Origin: Amphibiibacter pelophylacis
GTDB lineage: Bacteria > Pseudomonadota > Gammaproteobacteria > Burkholderiales > Burkholderiaceae_C
Direction: 5' to 3'
DNA length: 64,000 bases
Assembly (NCBI RefSeq): GCF_037688875.1
Contig: NZ_JAWDIE010000015.1
Coordinates: 22,148-86,147, forward strand
Program-made: the position numbers and the translations under genes
Shown: positions 56,599-64,000 of the stretch, in pieces
Layout of the letters: every line of letters begins with the position of its first letter
How positions within the stretch are numbered: position 1 is the first letter of the stretch
Notes under the pieces: generated by a model
Database searches by the model: none
What the model was told of the DNA's origin: nothing
What the model saw: the letters and a program-made list of their open reading frames with translations, nothing else

Positions 56599-58200
56599 TC
56601 AGTGGCGGAAATGACGCACCCCGCTGAACACCATGGCCACGCCGCGCTCGTCGGCGGCGGCGATCACTTCGGCGTCACGCATCGAGCCCCCGGGCTGGAT
56701 GATGCAGCTGGCGCCCGCATCGACGACCACGTCCAGCCCGTCGCGGAAGGGGAAGAAGGCATCGGACGCCACCGCCGTTCCGGCCAGGCTCAGGCTGGCG
56801 TGCCCGGCCTTGATCGAGGCGATGCGCGCCGAATCCAGGCGGCTCATCTGGCCCGCGCCCACGCCCATCGTCATGCCGTCCTTGCAGAACACGATGGCGT
56901 TGGATTTGACGTACTGCGCCACCGTCCAGGCGAACATCAGGTCGTCCAGCTGCTGCGCGGTGGGCTGCAGCCGGGTCACCACTTTCAGGTCGGATTTTGA
57001 GAGCACATGGTTGTCGGCCGTCTGCATCAGCAAGCCTGAGCCCACGCGCTTGATGTCCACGGCGTTGCGCCCGCGCTGCCAGTCGGTGTCGCCGGTCAGG
57101 CCGCCCTCGGGCAGGGCGATTTCCAGCACCCGCACATTGGCCTTGGCCTTGAACAGCTCCAGCGCCTCGGGGCTGTAGCCCGGCGCCATCAGCACCTCGA
57201 CAAACTGGCCGCTGACGGCCTGCGCGGCGGCCAGATCGACCGTGCGGTTGAAGGCGATGATGCCGCCAAATGCGCTGGTGGGATCAGTCTGGAAGGCCTT
57301 GCGGTAGGCCTGCAGCGCGTCTTCGGCCACGGCCACGCCGCAGGGGTTGGCGTGTTTGACGATGACGCAGGCGGGCGCTGCGAAGCTTTTCACGCATTCC
57401 CAGGCGGCGTCGGCATCGGCGATGTTGTTGAAGGACAGCTCTTTGCCCTGCAGCTGGCGTGCCGTGACCAGCGAGCCCGGCGCCGGGTAGAGGTCGCGGT
57501 AGAAGGCGGCCGACTGGTGCGGGTTTTCGCCATAGCGCAGGTCCTGCAGCTTGACGAAGCGCCCGTTGGCCTGGCCCGGGAAGGCGCAGCGCGTGCTATC
57601 GGCCTGCAGGCTGGAGAGGTAATCGCTGATCGCGCCGTCGTAGTTGCTGATGCGGTTGAAGGCGGACACAGCCAGCGCAAAGCGCGTGGCGCGGGTGGTG
57701 TCGCCGGTGCTTTTCAGCTCGTCCAGCACGGCGGCGTACTGGCTGGCGTCGGTCAGCACGGCCACGTCCTGCCAGTTCTTGGCGGCGCTGCGCACCATGG
57801 CCGGGCCGCCGATGTCGATGTTCTCGATGGCGTCTTCCAGCGTGCATCCGGCCTGGGCCACCGTGGCCTCGAAGGGGTAGAGATTGACCACCAGCACATC
57901 GATGGTGGCGATGCCGTGCGTGGCCAGCGCCTCGCGGTGCGTGGCCAGATCGCGCCGGGCCAGCAGGCCGCCGTGGATTTTCGGGTGCAGCGTCTTGACG
58001 CGTCCGTCCAGCATTTCGGGAAAGCCGGTGTGGTCGGCCACTTCAGTGACGGCCAGCCCGGCGTCCTGCAGCAGTTTCGCCGTGCCACCCGTGGACAGCA
58101 GGGCGAAACCAGCGGCGTGCAGCCCCTGCGCCAGTTCGACCACGCCGGTCTTGTCGGATACGGAAATCAGGGCGGTGCGTTGACGGGTCATGGTGGGCAT
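56599..58200 (-). CDS. purH: AICAR transformylase/IMP cyclohydrolase
   Basis: 533 residues as read from 58200 (MPTMTRQRTALISV). N-terminal IMP cyclohydrolase domain (ISVSDKTGVVELAQGLHAAG, EMLDGRVKTLHPKIHGGLL) and C-terminal AICAR formyltransferase domain (about 200-533) with KHANPCGVA and FGGIIAFNR. It catalyses the last two steps of purine biosynthesis. An ATG three codons in (58191) is an alternative start. It follows fis by about 50 bp in a conserved dusB-fis-purH arrangement. Confidence 0.97.
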   Translation of the reverse strand: MPTMTRQRTALISVSDKTGVVELAQGLHAAGFALLSTGGTAKLLQDAGLAVTEVADHTGFPEMLDGRVKTLHPKIHGGLLARRDLATHREALATHGIATIDVLVVNLYPFEATVAQAGCTLEDAIENIDIGGPAMVRSAAKNWQDVAVLTDASQYAAVLDELKSTGDTTRATRFALAVSAFNRISNYDGAISDYLSSLQADSTRCAFPGQANGRFVKLQDLRYGENPHQSAAFYRDLYPAPGSLVTARQLQGKELSFNNIADADAAWECVKSFAAPACVIVKHANPCGVAVAEDALQAYRKAFQTDPTSAFGGIIAFNRTVDLAAAQAVSGQFVEVLMAPGYSPEALELFKAKANVRVLEIALPEGGLTGDTDWQRGRNAVDIKRVGSGLLMQTADNHVLSKSDLKVVTRLQPTAQQLDDLMFAWTVAQYVKSNAIVFCKDGMTMGVGAGQMSRLDSARIASIKAGHASLSLAGTAVASDAFFPFRDGLDVVVDAGASCIIQPGGSMRDAEVIAAADERGVAMVFSGVRHFRH

Positions 58201-58249
58201 CGTTGTGGTCAGAAGTCGATTAAAAAAGGGTCAGACGGGCCAAAAGGGA

Positions 58250-58648
58250 TCAGCTTTTGCCCTGACGGCGCTGCGCCAGCCTGGCCTCAAACCACAGCGC
58301 TCGGGCGTCCATGCCGTGCTGCTGCAGCTTGCGCGCCAGGGTGTTGCGGTTCAGGCCCAGCCAGTCGGCGGCGCGGCACTGGTTGCCACGCGCCTTGACC
58401 AGCACGGTCTCCAGCAGCGGCTTTTCCAGAATGTCGACAAACAGGGCGTAGAGGTCTTTGGGCGGTTCGCCGTCCAGATCCTCGAAATACTGCTCGACCG
58501 CCTGCGCCACGCTCTGCGCCAGGGTGGGGCGCTGGTCCGTATCGTCCGTAACGTCTGGTTCATGCGGCTCGTGCGGCGGGTTCGTGTCCACGTCGGGGCT
58601 CATGTTGGCCGTCATGTCGGCGTCCGCGTCTCTGGGCAGTGCGCTCAT
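58250..58648 (-). CDS. fis: Fis-family nucleoid-associated DNA-binding protein
   Basis: 132 residues from the ATG at 58648, longer than E. coli Fis (98) due to an acidic N-terminus rich in Asp and Pro. The C-terminal half holds the Fis fold: LYALFVDILEKPLLETVLVK then ARGNQCRAADWLGLNRNTLARKLQ, the HTH. The start overlaps the stop of dusB (ATGA), as in E. coli where dusB and fis are co-transcribed. Confidence 0.95.
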   Translation of the reverse strand: MSALPRDADADMTANMSPDVDTNPPHEPHEPDVTDDTDQRPTLAQSVAQAVEQYFEDLDGEPPKDLYALFVDILEKPLLETVLVKARGNQCRAADWLGLNRNTLARKLQQHGMDARALWFEARLAQRRQGKS

Positions 58649-59709
58649 GCGGCGGCCCTCACGGTGACATCGTCGTCGGCCATCGTGCCCGCCAGAACAT
58701 CGTCCGGATAAGCCACCGGCCACAGCGGGTGATTTTGCGCGAGCTCGTCCAGCCAGTCGCGCAGCGCCTGCCACTGGCTGGCCGTGTCCTGCAGGGTGTT
58801 CATGTGGCGGCGGAAAGCCTCGCCGCCGGGCGCGTCCTGCACCACCCAGGCGATGTGCTTGCGCGCCGTGCGCACCCCGGCCAGTTCGCCATAGAGGCCG
58901 TAATGGTCCTGCAGGTGATCCAGCAGCCAGGTGGCGACCTGCGCGGTGGCGGGCGCGGGGGCGTCGTGGCCGTGCGCCCCCAGGTGGGCGGTGTCGGCAA
59001 AAATCCAGGGCTGGCGCTGGGCGGCGCGGCCGATCATCACGGCGTCGCAGCCTGTTTCGCTCAGCACGCGCAGGGCGCGGCGGGGCGAATTGATGTCGCC
59101 ATTGGCCACCACCGGGATGCGCACTGCGGCCTTGATGCGGCGCACGGTGTCATGTTCGGCGTGGCCGGTGTACTTCTGTTCGCGCGTGCGGCCGTGCACG
59201 GTCAGCATGGCCACGCCAGCTTCCTGCGCCAGATGGGCCAGGCGCGGCGCGTTGCGCTGCTGCGCGGCCCAGCCGGTGCGCATTTTCAGGGTGACGGGCA
59301 CGCCGTGCGGCTGGCAGGCGGCGACCACGGCGTCGATGATGGACAGCGCCAGCGCCTCGTTCTGCATCAGCGCCGATCCGGCCCAGACCTTGCACACTTT
59401 CTTGGCGGGGCAGCCCATATTGATGTCGATGATCTGCGCGCCGTGCTGGATGTTGTGGCGTGCGGCGTCGGCCATCTCGACGGGATCGACCCCGGCGATC
59501 TGCACGGCGATGGGCGCGGGCTCGCCCTGGTGATCAGCGCGGCGGGAGGTTTTCAGGCTGTCCCACAGATCGCGGCGGCTGGTCACCATTTCGCTGACCG
59601 CGTAGCCCGCGCCCAGACGGCGGCAGAGCTGGCGGAACGGCCGGTCCGTCACCCCGGCCATGGGGGCGACAAACAGGCGGTTGGGAAGCAGGTGGGGACC
59701 AAGCTGCAT
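58645..59709 (-). CDS. dusB: tRNA-dihydrouridine synthase B
   Basis: 354 residues from the ATG at 59709 (MQLGPHLLPNRL); the GTG at 59727 is less likely. Flavin and tRNA motifs: FVAPMAGVTDRPFRQL, NMGCPAKKVCK (catalytic Cys), TVHGRTREQKYTGHAEH and IGRAAQRQPWIF. It reduces uridine in tRNA D-loops. Its stop overlaps the fis start. A TATAAT minus-10 lies at 59778-59783 on the minus strand. Confidence 0.95.
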   Translation of the reverse strand: MQLGPHLLPNRLFVAPMAGVTDRPFRQLCRRLGAGYAVSEMVTSRRDLWDSLKTSRRADHQGEPAPIAVQIAGVDPVEMADAARHNIQHGAQIIDINMGCPAKKVCKVWAGSALMQNEALALSIIDAVVAACQPHGVPVTLKMRTGWAAQQRNAPRLAHLAQEAGVAMLTVHGRTREQKYTGHAEHDTVRRIKAAVRIPVVANGDINSPRRALRVLSETGCDAVMIGRAAQRQPWIFADTAHLGAHGHDAPAPATAQVATWLLDHLQDHYGLYGELAGVRTARKHIAWVVQDAPGGEAFRRHMNTLQDTASQWQALRDWLDELAQNHPLWPVAYPDDVLAGTMADDDVTVRAAA

Positions 59710-59777
59710 GGCGGCTTCAGGGCGCACAAAGGGCGCGGGGCTGGGGGAAGGGCCGGGGCGGAACCGGCAAAAGATTG

Positions 59778-59783
59778 ATTATA
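59778..59783 (-). promoter_or_regulatory. Minus-10 box of the dusB-fis-purH operon
   Basis: Perfect TATAAT on the minus strand, 69 bp upstream of the dusB ATG, in the 163-bp gap shared with the divergent trkA-like gene. The minus-35 at 17 bp spacing (TTCAGA) is weak. On the plus strand a TAGAAT (59835-59840) is a candidate for the trkA-like gene. Confidence 0.55.
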
Positions 59784-59872
59784 AAGGGGGCCAAAGCCGG
59801 TCTGAAGTGGCGAAAGCGGCGCGCGGGCGCTTGCTAGAATCCCGCCCAGTCATGTCCCGCGCTGGAGAGCGT

Positions 59873-60523
59873 ATGTCGCAGTTTGCCGTCATTGGTCTGG
59901 GCCGTTTTGGTACGGCCGCCGCCCTGGAGCTGCTGCGGCTGGGGCATGACGTCATCGGTCTGGATGGCGCGGCCAAGCGCGTCAACCCGCTGGCCAGCAA
60001 GCTGAGCTATGCCGTCATCGCCGACGCCACCGACGAGCAGGCGCTGCGCGAGATCAACGTCACCAGCTGCGATGCGGTGCTGGTCGCCATCGGCGAGAAC
60101 CTGGAGGCCAGCATCCTGTCGGTGCTGCACCTGAAAAACCTCGGTGTTGCCGAAATCTGGGTCAAGGCCGCGTCCCGGCCGCACCACGCCATCCTGTCGC
60201 GGCTGGGCGTGTCGCGCATCATCCACCCGGAAGAGGAGATGGGCATCCGCGTGGCGCAGGCGCTGAACTACCCCATGGTCAACCAGTACATGGCGCTGGG
60301 CCACGGGCAGTATCTGGTCGAGATCGAGCTGATCGACCGCCTGGACGGCACGCGCCTGGCCGATCTGCTGACCGGTTGCGAGCAGATCAAGGGATTTCTG
60401 GTCAAGCGGCGCGAGGCCATCCACTCGCCCGTGCCGCCCGATTTCGTCCTGCAGGCCAGCGATACTCTGGTGCTGGCCGGGCCGCTGAAGCTGCTGCAGC
60501 GCATCGCTCCGCGACTGGTCTGA
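59873..60523 (+). CDS. TrkA/KtrA-type regulatory subunit of a potassium uptake system
   Basis: 216 residues from the ATG at 59873, with GGAG six bases upstream. N-terminal RCK-N Rossmann domain (QFAVIGLGRFGTAAALELLR, GHDVIGLD) and C-terminal RCK-C domain (YLVEIELIDRLDGTRLADLL). It gates the KtrB/TrkH-type transporter by binding nucleotides. The next gene, three bp downstream, encodes that transporter. Confidence 0.92.
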   Translation: MSQFAVIGLGRFGTAAALELLRLGHDVIGLDGAAKRVNPLASKLSYAVIADATDEQALREINVTSCDAVLVAIGENLEASILSVLHLKNLGVAEIWVKAASRPHHAILSRLGVSRIIHPEEEMGIRVAQALNYPMVNQYMALGHGQYLVEIELIDRLDGTRLADLLTGCEQIKGFLVKRREAIHSPVPPDFVLQASDTLVLAGPLKLLQRIAPRLV

Positions 60524-60526
60524 ACC

Positions 60527-61897
60527 GTGCGCCTCTGGGACCCGCACAGCCGCATCTATTACGACGTGCCCGACCAGCGTCGCGGCACGCTGCAGCTCAG
60601 CCCGCCGCTGGTGCTGGCGCTGGGCACGGTGCTGCTGGCGTTTCTGGGCACCCTGGCGCTGAAAATGCCCTGGGCGGCGCACCAGCCGCTGGAGTGGGTG
60701 CAGGCCGCCTTCATGGCGACCTCGGCGGTGACCATCACGGGCCTGGCCGTCATCGACCCCGGCAGCCAGCTGACGGTGGCCGGGCAGATGACGCTGATTC
60801 TGCTGGTGCAGCTCGGGGGTCTGGGCTTTGTCACCTTCGCCGTGCTGGCCGCCATGTCCCTGGGTGCGCGCATTGGTATCGGTCAGCAGATGCTGGCGCA
60901 GGAGGCCTACAACCAGACCCACCTGGCGCAGGCCGCCACCACGGCGCGTGCGGTGCTGCTGTACAGCCTGTTTTTCGAGGCGGTCGGGTTTGTGCTGCTG
61001 ACTCTGCTGTGGCGCGACGAGCTGGGGGTGCGCCAGGCGATGTACCACGGCCTGTTTTTCTCGGTGTCCGCCTTCAACAACGCCGGGTTTTCGCTGCACG
61101 CCACCAGCCTGATGCCCTTTGGCGGCGATGCGGCGGTGCAGACGGTGATCTCGCTGCTTTTCCTGGCCGGGGGCCTGGGCTTTGTCGTGCTGCTGGACAT
61201 CCGGCACCAGCGCCGCTGGTCGCGGCTGTCGACCAATACGCGGGTGGTGCTGACGGCCACGGCGGTGCTCTCGCTGGGCGCCTTCGTGCTGATCTGGCTG
61301 CTGGAGGCGCGCAACCCCAAAACCCTCGCCCCGCTGGCCTGGCCGCAGCAGGCGGTGCTGGCCTGGTTTCAGGCGGTGACGCCGCGCTCGGCGGGTTTCA
61401 ACAGTCTGGATATCGCCAGCATGACCGACGCCAGCACGGTGCTGATGACGGCGCTGATGTTCATTGGCGGCGGCTCCATGGGCACGTCGGGCGGGATCAA
61501 GCTGGGGACTTTCGTCATCCTGGTCGTGGCCACCTACGCCTATTTGCGCCGCCGCGACGAGGTGACGCTGTTCGGCCGTTCGGTGCCGCAGCGCCTGGTG
61601 ATGAAGGCGCTGTCGCTGGCGCTGATCACGCTTTTCCTGATTTTCTGCGGCGTTTTTGTGCTGGCCGCCCTCGAGCCCGGCCTGCCGCTGGTCGATGTGA
61701 TGTTCGAGGTGGTGTCCGCCCTGTGCACCGTCGGCCTGTCGCGGGGCCTGACCGGGCAGCTGAGCACCGTGGGCCAATCGGTGCTGATCGTGCTGATGAT
61801 CATCGGCCGCCTGGGCCCGCTGACGCTGGGCTACATTCTGGCCACCCCGCAGACCCGCCGCGTGCGCCATCCGGAGTGCGAGATTCAGGTGGGGTGA
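60527..61897 (+). CDS. TrkH/KtrB-type potassium transporter
   Basis: 456 residues with a GTG start (MRLWDPHSRIYYD). About eight to ten membrane helices with selectivity-filter-like segments: TSAVTITGLAVID, SAFNNAGFSLHA, TPRSAGFNSLD and SALCTVGLSRG. It imports K+ (or Na+) and partners the RCK protein upstream. Length is typical of KtrB. Confidence 0.93.
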   Translation: MRLWDPHSRIYYDVPDQRRGTLQLSPPLVLALGTVLLAFLGTLALKMPWAAHQPLEWVQAAFMATSAVTITGLAVIDPGSQLTVAGQMTLILLVQLGGLGFVTFAVLAAMSLGARIGIGQQMLAQEAYNQTHLAQAATTARAVLLYSLFFEAVGFVLLTLLWRDELGVRQAMYHGLFFSVSAFNNAGFSLHATSLMPFGGDAAVQTVISLLFLAGGLGFVVLLDIRHQRRWSRLSTNTRVVLTATAVLSLGAFVLIWLLEARNPKTLAPLAWPQQAVLAWFQAVTPRSAGFNSLDIASMTDASTVLMTALMFIGGGSMGTSGGIKLGTFVILVVATYAYLRRRDEVTLFGRSVPQRLVMKALSLALITLFLIFCGVFVLAALEPGLPLVDVMFEVVSALCTVGLSRGLTGQLSTVGQSVLIVLMIIGRLGPLTLGYILATPQTRRVRHPECEIQVG

Positions 61898-61913
61898 TGC
61901 CGTGGGGCGGCTT

Positions 61914-62348
61914 TCAGTCGGCCGGCAGCCAGCCCTCGGTGAGCACATCGGCCATCGCCCAGGGGCAATGCTCGGGCAGATCGCCGATGCCGGTTTCGCG
62001 GACGACCAGGTCGAGAGCGTCCAGCCAGAAGCGGTCGATCCAGCTCGCATCAGCCAGCACCGGGCGCAGGCTGGGTACTGACGCGACATGGCTGCGGATA
62101 GCGCGGCGCTGGATGCGGATGGTCACCTCCCAGCTGCTGGAACGGCGCTGCGGTTGCACCTGCCATTTCAGCAGGTGGCCCAGCAGGACGGCCATGCGGC
62201 TGGCCAGTTCGCGCTTTTCGCTTTTGCCCACGTCCAGAATCTCCTCGGCGAGGTTGTCCAGGTCCAGCTTGTCGAACTGACCCGATTTCAGGAAGGCGGC
62301 CTGTTCGGTCGACCAGGCGACCACATCCGCGTCATAGGTGCTAGGCAT
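61914..62348 (-). CDS. DUF29 family protein
   Basis: 144 residues. DUF29 pattern: YDADVVAWSTEQAAFLKSGQ, LDLDNLAEEILDVGKSEKREL, LLGHLLKWQVQPQ, then a C-terminal helical part. Function unknown; soluble and helical. It is convergent with the KtrB-type gene with a 16-bp gap. Confidence 0.88.
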   Translation of the reverse strand: MPSTYDADVVAWSTEQAAFLKSGQFDKLDLDNLAEEILDVGKSEKRELASRMAVLLGHLLKWQVQPQRRSSSWEVTIRIQRRAIRSHVASVPSLRPVLADASWIDRFWLDALDLVVRETGIGDLPEHCPWAMADVLTEGWLPAD

Positions 62349-62381
62349 CAGAACTCCTTGAACCGCCTTGGGGAGGCCGTT

Positions 62382-63074
62382 TTAATGATTATGCCCCTGC
62401 GCTGCAGGGCTGTGGCTGTGCCCATGCGTGTGCCCTTGGGCCTCTTCTGCCTGCGCACCGCCCGCCATTTCTGAGCGCGCCTGGCGCATCACCTGCAGCC
62501 CGGCGCTCAGGGCCAGCGCGCCCATGATGGCGGCAACGATGAGGTCGGGCCACATCGTGCCGCTGCCCAGCACGCCCAGCGCGGCCAGGACGATGGCGGC
62601 GTTGCCCAGCGCGTCGTTGCGCGTGCACAGCCAGACGGCGCGCATATTGGCATCGCCCTCGCGCCAGGCGTAGAGCAGCACCGCCACGCCCAGGTTGGCC
62701 GCCAGCGCCAGCAGGCCGATCGCGCCCATGGTCAGCGGCTGCGGCGCCGTGCCCAGCCACGCGCCCCACAGCGCCTTGCCAATGATGAAAACGCCGTAAG
62801 CCGCCATGACCGCGCCTTTGCCCAACGCCAGACGCGAGCGCCAGGCCAGCGCGCCGCCCAGCACCCAGAGCGCCAGGCCGTAATTGACGGCGTCGCCCAG
62901 AAAATCGATGGCGTCGGCCAGCAGCGCGACCGAATCGCCCCGGTGTCCGAAGACGATTTCCACCATCGCCATGACCGCGTTGACGGCCAGTGCGATCCAC
63001 AGTGCGTGCCGGTAAGCCGGGCCGGTGGCCGGGGCGATCCCGTGGCTGCAGCCGTGTGCGCAGTTTCTGCTCAT
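62382..63074 (-). CDS. CDF-type metal exporter (short)
   Basis: 230 residues, six membrane helices. Metal-site residues in TM2 (LLADAIDFLGDAVNYGL) and TM5 (CTRNDALGNAAIV). The usual C-terminal cytoplasmic ferredoxin-like domain is absent and replaced by a His-rich tail (HTHGHSHSPAAQGHNH). A Cys/His-rich N-terminus (SRNCAHGCSHG) may also bind metal. It is driven by the CadR-like promoter (63106-63136), so Cd, Zn or Pb export is likely. Confidence 0.92.
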   Translation of the reverse strand: MSRNCAHGCSHGIAPATGPAYRHALWIALAVNAVMAMVEIVFGHRGDSVALLADAIDFLGDAVNYGLALWVLGGALAWRSRLALGKGAVMAAYGVFIIGKALWGAWLGTAPQPLTMGAIGLLALAANLGVAVLLYAWREGDANMRAVWLCTRNDALGNAAIVLAALGVLGSGTMWPDLIVAAIMGALALSAGLQVMRQARSEMAGGAQAEEAQGHTHGHSHSPAAQGHNH

Positions 63075-63105
63075 ACTTCACTCCTTCAGAAATGGTTCAG
63101 GACGC

Positions 63106-63136
63106 ATTCCACACCCTGAAGCAGGACCAGGGTCAA
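63106..63136 (-). promoter_or_regulatory. MerR-type promoter with 19-bp spacer for the CDF exporter
   Basis: On the minus strand, TTGACC (63131-63136) and TGGAAT (63106-63111) are 19 bp apart, the elongated spacer typical of MerR-activated promoters. The inverted repeat ACCCTG-N9-CAGGGT (63113-63133) lies in the spacer. The CadR-like protein encoded just to the right is the likely activator. Confidence 0.8.
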
Positions 63137-63176
63137 GCGCCCAGCAAGCGTTCACACACGGCTGAAAGGGAGAAGC

Positions 63177-63572
63177 ATGAACATCGGAGAACTGGCCCGC
63201 CGCGCGGGCTGCACGGTCGAGAGCCTGCGCCACTACGAGCGCGAAGGCCTGCTGCCCCCGCCTGCGCGCCGCGACAACGGCTACCGCGACTACCGATCCG
63301 AGCACCTGCAGCGCCTGGTCTTTGTGCGCCGCTGCCGCGACCTGGACATGTCGCTCAAGGACATCGCCCGCCTGCTGGACCTGGCCGACGCCACCCGCGC
63401 GCCCTGCGCCGAGGTCAATTCCCTGGTCGATGAGCAGATCGTGCGCGTCCAGACACGCCTGGCCGAACTCGGCCAGCTGCTGGGCCAGCTCGAAGCGCTG
63501 CGCAGCCACTGCAGCGGCGAATCCAAGACATGCGGGATTCTGGAGGAGCTGGTTCAGGGGGTGGGGGAGTAG
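63177..63572 (+). CDS. cadR: MerR-family Cd/Pb-responsive regulator (CadR-like)
   Basis: 131 residues. MerR HTH (NIGELARRAGCTVESLRHYE) then a dimerisation helix and a metal loop. Cys residues fall at 77, 112 and 119, which is the CadR/PbrR metal-binding pattern. It activates the divergent CDF exporter gene through the 19-bp-spacer promoter between them. The start ATG follows an AGGGAG ribosome binding site. Confidence 0.93.
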   Translation: MNIGELARRAGCTVESLRHYEREGLLPPPARRDNGYRDYRSEHLQRLVFVRRCRDLDMSLKDIARLLDLADATRAPCAEVNSLVDEQIVRVQTRLAELGQLLGQLEALRSHCSGESKTCGILEELVQGVGE

Positions 63573-63608
63573 GGGAGGCTTCGCATCACGACGTGCGGAA
63601 CCTTGTGC

Positions 63609-63833
63609 TCACCCGAGTGCGGTGCGGATGCGTGCAAGTGCTTCTCGCCCTGAGACAAGAACAGATGGGTCCGAATCCGCTTCAGCGTCGCGCAGGGCGG
63701 CGAGGGCGTTCCAGCGCGCATCCCGCTCACGGTCAGCGTCAAGGCTTCCGATAATCTGCTCAAGCAGACGGGCGCGGTCGGGCTGCGGGAGCTGGAGAAC
63801 CTGTTGCGCAAGGACTTCAAGGGGAGCAGGCAT
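63609..63833 (-). CDS. Addiction-module-type small protein (orphan)
   Basis: 74 residues. The opening PLEVLAQQVLQLPQPDRARLLEQIIGSLDAD matches the putative addiction module component family that normally precedes a RelE/ParE-like toxin gene. No toxin gene follows: only 36 bp separate its stop from the cadR stop. It may be a relic or act in trans. The remaining 167 bp to the right edge hold no clear gene. Confidence 0.65.
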   Translation of the reverse strand: MPAPLEVLAQQVLQLPQPDRARLLEQIIGSLDADRERDARWNALAALRDAEADSDPSVLVSGREALARIRTALG

Positions 63834-64000
63834 AGGGCGTCTCCGGGGGAATGGGCATAACTTGAAAAATTATTAGGGAAACACCCCAAAACTTGCGCAC
63901 GAACCAGCTGAGCTGACTTCCGAGCGCGAATTTATTTTTTTTGTCGAATTGCAAAAAATCACTGCATGCTGGACCATTTTAAGCTGCTCGGGGCCCTTCC

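Noticed and set aside
58222..58262. Hairpin plus A-run (58222-58262) as a strong terminator between fis and purH
   Set aside because: The stem is imperfect (a bulge in GGGcCAAAAG/CTTTTGCCC) and the T-run on the minus strand starts about 10 nt after it. Read as at most a weak pause site.

Overview
The window is a high-GC, gene-dense chromosomal segment of a betaproteobacterium, most likely a member of the Comamonadaceae (Burkholderiales). The evidence is the block rpmI-rplT-pheS-pheT-ihfA, the block dusB-fis-purH, the Burkholderiales-style fused double UvrA, a probable phasin, many LysR regulators with periplasmic binding proteins, and GTG/TTG starts in GC-rich codon context. No phage, CRISPR array or rRNA operon is visible. 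One lower-GC patch (about 18.1-20.3 kb) looks like an accessory island.

Layout. 1-6.3 kb: a tRNA-Lys cut by the window edge, a FUSC-family membrane protein, apt, alaS and a DUF1993 protein. 6.3-9.7 kb: a MocR-type regulator divergent from a DUF2917 gene, a VapBC module and a rhomboid protease. 9.8-15 kb (minus strand): rpmI-rplT-pheS-(phasin-like)-pheT-ihfA, with its own promoter, a structured leader and a terminator-like hairpin before pheS. The infC gene usually expected upstream is absent; a Tat-exported PhoX-like protein lies there instead. 17.3-20.3 kb: a bacterial Thg1-like tRNA guanylyltransferase, then the island: a PD-(D/E)XK-like protein, a VOC protein, a broken IS110 transposase start, two diverged copies of a 66-bp repeat, and HicAB.

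20.4-29.8 kb: an uncharacterised catabolic locus. A LysR regulator sits between a leftward operon (binding protein, two permeases, ATPase, bicupin, alpha/beta hydrolase) and a rightward HpcH/HpaI aldolase followed by an ArgD-like aminotransferase. The two target promoters carry the same operator-plus-minus-10 module in mirror orientation, so uptake and aldol cleavage are probably one regulon. 29.9-33.3 kb: a His-rich secreted protein and a DUF1800/DUF1501 Tat-exported pair. 33.3-34 kb: HigBA. 34-39.5 kb: ispA, dxs, an aminopeptidase P and a PDZ lipoprotein. 39.6-46.7 kb: YefM-YoeB, a small conserved-looking protein, a 1,970-residue UvrA made of two UvrA units, and a DUF3565 protein.

46.7-53.4 kb: a four-gene operon (orphan LivK-type binding protein, ALDH7-type dehydrogenase, FAD oxidoreductase, ThDP-dependent enzyme) divergent from a LysR gene. 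It fits L-pipecolate/lysine catabolism, with the ThDP enzyme as an unexplained extra. 53.4-54.3 kb: a VOC protein and a small membrane protein. 54.4-59.7 kb: one long operon, dusB-fis-purH-acyltransferase-CdsA-like-ruvC. 59.9-61.9 kb: a Trk/Ktr potassium uptake pair. The right end holds a DUF29 protein, a CDF metal exporter divergent from a CadR-like regulator with a textbook 19-bp-spacer promoter, and an orphan addiction-module-type protein.

Four complete toxin-antitoxin modules of four different families plus one orphan component lie in 64 kb, each between ordinary operons. Most have a perfect palindrome at the promoter that is a likely autoregulatory operator.
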